Source: Deltaproteobacteria bacterium
GTDB lineage: Bacteria; Desulfobacterota; Binatia; UTPRO1
Length of the DNA: 64,000 nucleotides
Reading direction: 5' to 3'
NCBI GenBank assembly: GCA_020852955.1
Contig: JADYZW010000062.1
Coordinates: forward strand, 62,001-126,000
Positions within the stretch are counted from its first letter, which is position 1. Each line of letters opens with the position of its first letter. Below, piece after piece: positions 58,583 to 64,000 of this stretch. The translations under genes were made by a program, and so were the position numbers. A model generated the notes under the pieces. The model made no database searches. It was not told where the DNA came from and saw nothing but the letters and a program-made list of their open reading frames with translations.

Positions 58583-59446
58583 ATGTCGGCGATCCAGGAT
58601 CTCCGCGAACGGTTCGCGCGGGCGACGGTGGCCGGCGACGAGGCCGGCCTCGCGCCGGGCGCGCTCGTCGTCGCGCGCATCGGCCACCCCGAGCTCGCGC
58701 CCGAGCCGAGCCTGGCGGCGCTCGACGCCCTCGCCGACGGCGTCCGGCCGCACCTCCTGGCGAGCGACCCGCCGGAGCGCCGCGCCGCCGTGCTCGCGCG
58801 GTACCTGTTCGAGGAGCGGGGATTCCACGGCAACAGTGACGACTACTACGACCCACGGAACAGCTTCCTGAACGACGTGCTCGAGCGGCGGACCGGCATT
58901 CCGATCGCGCTCGCCGTCGTGATGATCGAGATCGGCGCGCGCGTCGGCGTCCGGCTCGAGGGCGTGGGCTTCCCCGGCCACTTCCTCGTGCGGGTGAGCG
59001 GTTGCCGCGACGACCATCTGCTCGACCCCTTCTTCGGCGGCCGAGCCATCGGCTACGACGAGCTGCGCGAGCGGCTGCGCGCGTTCTACGCGGCGAGCGA
59101 CGCGCCCTCGGGCGGCAACCTGCAGCGCGCCCTTCCTCAGGCGCTCCAGGCGGCGGGCACGCTCGAAATCCTGCGCCGCATGCTCGCAAACCTCCTGGCC
59201 ATCTACCGCACGCGCGACGCCCACGACCAGGCGCTCGCGACGGTCGAGCTCCTGCTGCTCCTCTGCCCGGACGCGCCCGAGTACCTGCGTCTGCGCGGCC
59301 TCCTCTACGAGCAGCTCGAATGCTTCGCTTCGGCGCTCGCCGACTTCCGGCGCTATCTCGCGCTCGCCCCCGGCGCCGCCACGGCGGCCGAGATCCGCAT
59401 CCATCTCGAACGCCTCGCGCGAGTCGCCGACACGACGCTGCACTGA
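58583..59446 (+). CDS. SirB1-family protein with transglutaminase-like and TPR domains
   Basis: A 287-residue protein. Residues ~35-180 are the SirB1 transglutaminase-like core (YLFEERGFHGNSDDYYDPRNSFLNDVLERRTGIPIALAVVMIEIGARVG, GVGFPGHFLVR). TPR helices follow (LAIYRTRDAHDQALATVELLLLLCPDAPEYLRLRG, ALADFRRYLAL). Exact function is undefined in the family. The ATG at 58583 is the first sensible start after the divergent nrnA promoter region. Confidence 0.85.
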   Translation: MSAIQDLRERFARATVAGDEAGLAPGALVVARIGHPELAPEPSLAALDALADGVRPHLLASDPPERRAAVLARYLFEERGFHGNSDDYYDPRNSFLNDVLERRTGIPIALAVVMIEIGARVGVRLEGVGFPGHFLVRVSGCRDDHLLDPFFGGRAIGYDELRERLRAFYAASDAPSGGNLQRALPQALQAAGTLEILRRMLANLLAIYRTRDAHDQALATVELLLLLCPDAPEYLRLRGLLYEQLECFASALADFRRYLALAPGAATAAEIRIHLERLARVADTTLH

Positions 59447-59505
59447 TCGGTCGCCTTTGCCCGCCCCCCGCCATCTGCTAGCGTCGCGCGATCGCAGGGG
59501 GTGTG

Positions 59506-60948
59506 ATGGCGGATCGGGTCGTCCCTGAGGAGTTCTTCCGCGAACGCTACGGCGTGTCGGCGCACGCGCTCGAGCGGGTGCTCGGTTCCGCGCTCGCGCG
59601 CCGCGCCGACGACGGCGACCTCTACTTCGAGTTCCGCACCGCCGAGGCGCTGAGCCTCGAAGACGGCCAGGTCAAGAAAGCGAACAAGGACGTGAGCCAG
59701 GGCGTCGGCGTCCGCGTCGTAGCGGGCGAGAAGACCGGCTACGCCTACACCGACGACGTCACGCTCACGACGCTCACGGAGGCGGCCCGCACCGCCGGGC
59801 ACATCGCGAGCGGCAGCGGCGACGTGCAGGCCGTCGCGATCCGCTCGACCCGGCCCGAGCGCGAGCTCTACGCCCTGCCCGCCTCCCCGCTCGACACGCC
59901 GCTCGCCGCCAAGATCGCGTTGCTCGAGGCCGTCGACCGCGCCGCCCGCGCCTTCGACCCGCGCATCAAGAACGTCTTCGCCTCCCTCGCGATGGAGCAG
60001 AAGCTCGTCATGGTCGCGACCGCCGACGGCCGGCTGGTGAGCGACGTCCAGCCGCTCGCCCGCCTGAACGTCACGTGCATCGCCGAGGACGTCACCGGTC
60101 GCCAGCAGGGCACCTACGGCGGCGGCGGGCGACAGCCGTTCGGCTTCCTCACCGAGAGCGACCGCCATCTGGGATTCGCGCGCGCGGCGGCGCGCCAGGC
60201 GGTGCTGAATCTCGACGCCGTCGACGCGCCGGCCGGCGAGATGACGGTCGTGCTCGGCCCCGGGTGGCCCGGCATCCTCCTCCACGAGGCGATCGGGCAC
60301 GGCCTCGAGGGCGACTTCAACCGCAAGGGCACGTCGGCCTTCGCCAACCTGCTCGGAGAGCGCGTCGCCTCCGAGCTCTGCACCGTCATCGACGACGGCA
60401 CGATCGCGAACCGCCGCGGCTCGCTCAACGTCGACGACGAGGGCACCCCGACGCAGCGAACCGTGCTCATCGAGCGCGGCATCCTCCGCGGCTACCTGCA
60501 GGACCGGCTGAACGCGCGCCTCATGGGGGTCGCCCCGACCGGCAACGGCCGGCGCGAGAGCTTCGCGAGCGCGCCGATGCCGCGCATGACCAACACGTTC
60601 ATGCTGGCCGGTGACTCGACCCCGGAGGAGATCCTGCGCTCGGTCGACCGCGGGCTCTTCGCCGTGTCCTTCGGCGGCGGTCAGGTCGACATCACGAGCG
60701 GCAAGTTCGTGTTCTCGGCGAGCGAGGCGTACCTCGTCGAGGGCGGCAAGGCGACGCGGCCGGTGAAGGGCGCGACCCTGATCGGCAACGGTCCGGACGT
60801 GCTGACCCGCATCGGCATGGTGGGACACGACCTCCGACTCGACGAGGGCATCGGCACCTGCGGCAAGAACGGTCAATCGGTGCCGGTCGGGGTCGGGCTG
60901 CCGACGGTCCGCATCGACGGGCTCACGATCGGCGGGACGCGCGCGTGA
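59506..60948 (+). CDS. tldD: Metalloprotease TldD
   Basis: A 480-residue protein, catalytic half of the TldD-TldE protease: zinc motif HEAIGHGLEGD at 260-270, the GTCGKNGQ segment carrying the third ligand region, and GTSAFANLLGERVASELCTVIDDG. With its partner it trims peptides such as microcin/CcdA or modified peptides. The ATG at 59506 is used; a GTG one codon earlier is possible, AGGGGG precedes both. Overlaps tldE as GTGA. Confidence 0.94.
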   Translation: MADRVVPEEFFRERYGVSAHALERVLGSALARRADDGDLYFEFRTAEALSLEDGQVKKANKDVSQGVGVRVVAGEKTGYAYTDDVTLTTLTEAARTAGHIASGSGDVQAVAIRSTRPERELYALPASPLDTPLAAKIALLEAVDRAARAFDPRIKNVFASLAMEQKLVMVATADGRLVSDVQPLARLNVTCIAEDVTGRQQGTYGGGGRQPFGFLTESDRHLGFARAAARQAVLNLDAVDAPAGEMTVVLGPGWPGILLHEAIGHGLEGDFNRKGTSAFANLLGERVASELCTVIDDGTIANRRGSLNVDDEGTPTQRTVLIERGILRGYLQDRLNARLMGVAPTGNGRRESFASAPMPRMTNTFMLAGDSTPEEILRSVDRGLFAVSFGGGQVDITSGKFVFSASEAYLVEGGKATRPVKGATLIGNGPDVLTRIGMVGHDLRLDEGIGTCGKNGQSVPVGVGLPTVRIDGLTIGGTRA

Positions 60949-62309
60949 GTCGGCGCGCGGCGGGCGCGGCGATGGAGGCCACGCTGCGCGGCGTGCTCGA
61001 GCACGCGCGCCGCGCCGGCGCGACCGGCGCCGACGCCGTCTTGGTCGAGAGCACCGCGTTCGCAGCCGGCGTCCGCCTCGGCGAGATCGAGAAGCTCACC
61101 GACGCCCGCGAGCGCCGGCTCGGTCTCCGCGTCTTCGCGGACGCGAGCGTGGCGATCGCGGCCACCGCCGACCTCTCGCCGGGCGGGCTCGCGCGTTTCG
61201 CCGCCGACACCGTCGGGCTCGCGCGCGTGACCGCGCCCGACCCGCTCGCGGGCCTCCCCGACCCGGACGCGCTCGCGACCGAGGCCCCCGACCTCGATCT
61301 CTACGACGAGGCCGCCGACGCGCCGAACCCCGACCACGCGCTCGCCCAGGCGCGCACCGCCGAGCGCGCCGCGCTCGCGGTCGACCCGCGGCTCGCCAAC
61401 TCCGAGGGCGCCGAGTTCTCGCAGGACGCCTCGACCGTCGCCTACGCGTCGACGCTCGGCTTCGCGGGTAGCTATCGCCGTTCGAGCTTCCATCTCGGCG
61501 TCGAGCCCGTCGCGCGCCACGAGGGCGGCATGCAGCGCGACTTCTGGTACGCGCGCTCCCGCCACCTCGCCCACCTCGAGGACCCCGTCGCGATCGGGCA
61601 GCGAGCCGCCGCACGCACGCTGCGCCGGCTCGGCGCCCGGCGCGTGAAGACGCAAGAAGCCCCCGTCGTCTTCGAGGCGCCGGTGGCGGTGTCGCTCCTC
61701 GGGCACCTGGCCGGGGCGGTGACGGGCCAGAGCCTCTATCGTGGCACCTCGTTCCTCCTGGGACGGCTCGGCGACGCGATCGCGGCCCCCGGCCTGACGG
61801 TGGTCGACGACGGCCGGATGCCGCGCGGCCACGGATCGCGGCCGTTCGACGGCGAAGGCCTGCCCACCCGCCGCACCGTGGTCGTCGAGCGCGGCGTGCT
61901 GAAGAGCTACCTCCTCGACACGTACTCCGCGAAGCGCCTCGCCTTGGCGTCGACGGGCAACGCGGCCCGCGCGATCGGCGACGCGCCGAGCGCCGCGCCG
62001 ACGAACTTCTACCTGGAGGCTGGCCCGCACGCGTTCGAGGCGATCGTCGCCTCGATCGAGCGCGGGCTCCTCGTAACCGAGCTCATCGGCTTCGGCGTGA
62101 ACGCCGTGACCGGCGACTACTCCCGCGGCGCCGCCGGGCTCTGGATCGAGCACGGCGAGATCGTGCACCCCGTCGAGGAGATCACGATCGCGGGCAATCT
62201 CCTCGACATGTTCCGCGACGTCGAGATGATCGGCGACGACCTCGAGTTCCGCGGCGCCATGGCCGCGCCCACGCTGAAGATCGGCCACATGACGATCGCG
62301 GGAGCCTAG
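60945..62309 (+). CDS. pmbA: TldE/PmbA, partner of TldD
   Basis: A 454-residue paralogue of TldD lacking the HExxxH zinc motif: the matching position reads PVAVSLLGHLAGAVTG. FDGEGLPTRRTVVVERGVLKSYLLDTYSAKRLAL and TNFYLEAGPHAF are the conserved PmbA blocks. It forms the heterodimer with TldD. GTG start overlaps the tldD TGA. Confidence 0.93.
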   Translation: MSRRAAGAAMEATLRGVLEHARRAGATGADAVLVESTAFAAGVRLGEIEKLTDARERRLGLRVFADASVAIAATADLSPGGLARFAADTVGLARVTAPDPLAGLPDPDALATEAPDLDLYDEAADAPNPDHALAQARTAERAALAVDPRLANSEGAEFSQDASTVAYASTLGFAGSYRRSSFHLGVEPVARHEGGMQRDFWYARSRHLAHLEDPVAIGQRAAARTLRRLGARRVKTQEAPVVFEAPVAVSLLGHLAGAVTGQSLYRGTSFLLGRLGDAIAAPGLTVVDDGRMPRGHGSRPFDGEGLPTRRTVVVERGVLKSYLLDTYSAKRLALASTGNAARAIGDAPSAAPTNFYLEAGPHAFEAIVASIERGLLVTELIGFGVNAVTGDYSRGAAGLWIEHGEIVHPVEEITIAGNLLDMFRDVEMIGDDLEFRGAMAAPTLKIGHMTIAGA

Positions 62310-62313
62310 CGGG

Positions 62314-63459
62314 ATGCCCTTACCGCCCTCCCCGCCGTCCGCCCCCCCTCCCGAACCGCGCCGCTCCACCTTCACCGCGAGCCTCGGGCTCGCGCGTGGC
62401 CAGCTGGTCGTCTACTTCTTCTTCGCCGCGCTGATCTTCCTGCTGTGGCAGCTCTACGCCGTCTTCTCGGGCTTCCTCGTCCCGATCGTCTGGGCAGCGA
62501 TCCTCGCGATGCTGTTCTTCCCGCTCTACCGGGTCGTGCTCCGCTGGTCCGGCGGGCGCGAGACGGTCGCGGCGCTGTCGCTGACGCTGCTGATCACGGG
62601 CGGCGTCCTGCTGCCGACGATCTCCCTCTCGAGCGTCATCACCCGCGAAGCGATCGCGCTCTATCAGCGCACGAGCGAGTACGTGAGCTCGGGAGCGCTC
62701 GCCGCCGACGTCGAGCGCCTCCAGCAGTCGCGGCTCGGCCGCTGGATGCACCGCCTCGAAGGCTACGAGATCGACTGGAACGCCGTCGCACGCTCGAGCA
62801 TCGATACCGCCGGCGCGCGGATCGTGGCGCAGGTCACGTCGGTCGCGAAGAACGTCGCCGTGTTCCTCTTCGACTTCACGATCATGGTGTTCACGCTCTT
62901 CTTCCTCTTCCGCGACGGCGAACGCATGTACCGCGCGCTCCGCGACATGATCCCCATGGACCCCGCCCACAAGGACGCGATCTTCAGCGTGCTCTACCAG
63001 ACGCTCTCCGCGGTGACCCAGGGCATGGTCGCGACCGCCGTCGCGCAAGGCGTGCTCACCTGGGTGGCGCTCTGGGCCCTCGGCCTCCCGTACACGGCGT
63101 TTCTCGGCGTCGCCGCCGGGGTGCTGTCGCTCGTTCCCTTCGTCGGCGCGGCGGGCGTGTGGATCCCCTGCACCGTCTACCTCGCGGCGAGCGGCGACGT
63201 GTTCCGCGCGCTGATCCTCCTCGCCTACGGCTCCGTCGTGATCAGCATGGTCGACAACGTGCTGCGGCCGCTCCTGATCGGCGGCCAGACCCGCCTCCCC
63301 ACCCTCTTCCTCTTCTTCGGCATCCTCGGCGGGGTGCAGGTCTACGGCGTGCTCGGCCTCTTCCTCGGGCCGGTGCTCCTGGCGATCGCGATCGCGTTCA
63401 TCCGGATCTACCAGGAGCAGTTCGCGACGGTCGAGTACGAGCGCGGCGTGACGGCCTGA
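62314..63459 (+). CDS. AI-2E-family (PF01594) transporter, PerM-like
   Basis: A 381-residue membrane protein with about eight helices (VVYFFFAALIFLLWQLYAV, VPIVWAAILAMLFF, TVAALSLTLLITGGVLLP, FLFDFTIMVFTLFFLFRDG, FLGVAAGVLSLVPFVGAAGVWIP, LFLFFGILGGVQVYGVLGLFLGPV). The layout and FRDGERM loop are those of the AI-2E/PerM family, whose substrates are mostly unproven. It follows tldE by 4 nt and is probably co-transcribed. Confidence 0.88.
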   Translation: MPLPPSPPSAPPPEPRRSTFTASLGLARGQLVVYFFFAALIFLLWQLYAVFSGFLVPIVWAAILAMLFFPLYRVVLRWSGGRETVAALSLTLLITGGVLLPTISLSSVITREAIALYQRTSEYVSSGALAADVERLQQSRLGRWMHRLEGYEIDWNAVARSSIDTAGARIVAQVTSVAKNVAVFLFDFTIMVFTLFFLFRDGERMYRALRDMIPMDPAHKDAIFSVLYQTLSAVTQGMVATAVAQGVLTWVALWALGLPYTAFLGVAAGVLSLVPFVGAAGVWIPCTVYLAASGDVFRALILLAYGSVVISMVDNVLRPLLIGGQTRLPTLFLFFGILGGVQVYGVLGLFLGPVLLAIAIAFIRIYQEQFATVEYERGVTA

Positions 63460-63464
63460 CGCCG

Positions 63465-63481
63465 TCGCGCCGCCGGCGCGA
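63465..63481. terminator. Hairpin between converging transporter and GST genes
   Basis: TCGCGCC-GCC-GGCGCGA is a perfect 7-bp stem, right after the transporter stop and before the GST stop. Confidence 0.45.
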
Positions 63482-63502
63482 TCGCCTCGGGCGCAGCGTT
63501 CG

Positions 63503-64000
63503 CTACTTGCGCCAGGCCTCCAGGCCGGCGAGGTCGTGGATGCTGGCGCGCTGATTGAGCCGCTGGATCCAGCCCGCGACGTTCTTCCATTCGGGGTCGA
63601 GCTCGACGCCGAGCGCGCCCAGGATCACCACACGCGGCGCGAAGGCCACGTCGGCGAGCGAGAACGCTCCCCCCGCCAGCCATTGGCGCCCGGCCAGCGA
63701 TCCGTCGATCACGGCGAGCATGCGTTTCACCTGCTGGCGGGCGTTCGCGAGCTTGTCCGCGTCGCGCTCGCCCTCGGACTTCTTGAGCTCGTTCATGATG
63801 ATGCCGGTCACGGGAATGAAGGCGTTGTCGGCGTAGTCCTCGAAGGTCCGCACGCGCGCGCGCGCCGAGGAGTCGGCGGGCAGGAGCGGAGGGTGCGGGT
63901 ACTCGTCCTCGAGGTACTCGTTGATGATCGTCGAGTCGTACACGATCATTTCGTCGTCGATCAGCACCGGCACCTTGCCGAAGGGGTTCAACTTGAGGAA
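63503..64000 (-). CDS. Glutathione S-transferase family protein, N-terminus cut by the window
   Basis: The visible 166 residues run from the end of the thioredoxin-like domain (FLKLNPFGKVPVLIDDEMIVYDSTIINEYLEDEYP, with the cis-Pro KVPVL and the glutathione-binding YDSTII) into the helical domain (WLAGGAFSLADVAFAPRV, the conserved N-capping box). The catalytic N-terminal residues lie beyond the right edge. Confidence 0.88.
   Translation of the reverse strand, partial: FLKLNPFGKVPVLIDDEMIVYDSTIINEYLEDEYPHPPLLPADSSARARVRTFEDYADNAFIPVTGIIMNELKKSEGERDADKLANARQQVKRMLAVIDGSLAGRQWLAGGAFSLADVAFAPRVVILGALGVELDPEWKNVAGWIQRLNQRASIHDLAGLEAWRK

Overview
The window is very GC-rich (clearly above 65 % by eye), densely coded and free of rRNA or tRNA genes. 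It looks like a chromosomal piece of a motile Gram-negative bacterium with a deltaproteobacteria-like gene repertoire. The secreted proteins with Thr-Pro-rich linkers, C-G-D-G...C-D-P-G modules and Cys-rich helical repeats resemble those of uncultured Binatia/Binatota-type genomes. That placement is an inference from gene content, not a phylogeny.

Left part (1-19467). A possible fliK start runs off the left edge from its own sigma-54 promoter. An island follows: a two-DTG aspartyl-protease-like protein, an RND efflux pump pair, and two relics (a beta-helix gene fragment abutting an IS4-type transposase fragment). The main flagellar basal-body operon comes next, read leftward: flgB-flgC-fliE-fliF-fliG-fliH-fliI-fliJ-motE-like, closed by a hairpin terminator. 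Upstream of it, also leftward, is a regulatory operon: a secreted TPR protein, a soluble FlrB/NtrB-like histidine kinase and an FlrC/FlbD-like sigma-54 activator.

Middle (19594-35613). A DNA-damage mutagenesis cassette imuA-imuB-dnaE2 is read leftward, with an 11-bp-period direct repeat just upstream of imuA. A glycan/flagellin-modification island then has two divergent operons. The leftward one encodes a Maf/CgeB-like glycosyltransferase, a GT9 heptosyltransferase-like protein and an unknown protein. The rightward one encodes a toroid-methyltransferase fusion and a giant 1555-residue kinase-methyltransferase-GT2-GT2-GT2 fusion. Both start at near-perfect sigma-54 promoters facing away from one shared palindrome, so they appear wired into the flagellar cascade.

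Right part (35653-64000). This holds a secreted Cys-rich protein, an acyl-CoA dehydrogenase, and a GT1 glycosyltransferase. An unusual leftward cassette follows: Tat-like protein, B12-binding radical SAM, methyltransferase, PhyH-like oxygenase. The filament operon comes next (flagellin, flaG, fliD, fliS, FliT-like, with a sigma-28-type promoter before flagellin), then a NeuD-like acetyltransferase, two tandem paralogous secreted giants, and a housekeeping run (queG, nrnA-like, sirB1-like, tldD, tldE/pmbA, AI-2E-type transporter, glutathione S-transferase).

The most notable signal is regulatory. A family of short palindromes (CGGCAG-N3-CTGCCG and GTCAG-N4-CTGAC) sits beside every sigma-54 promoter I can recognise, and one lies upstream of flagellin. 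Together they outline a regulon that would couple flagellar assembly to the glycosylation island, probably through the FlrC/FlbD-like activator encoded in the window.
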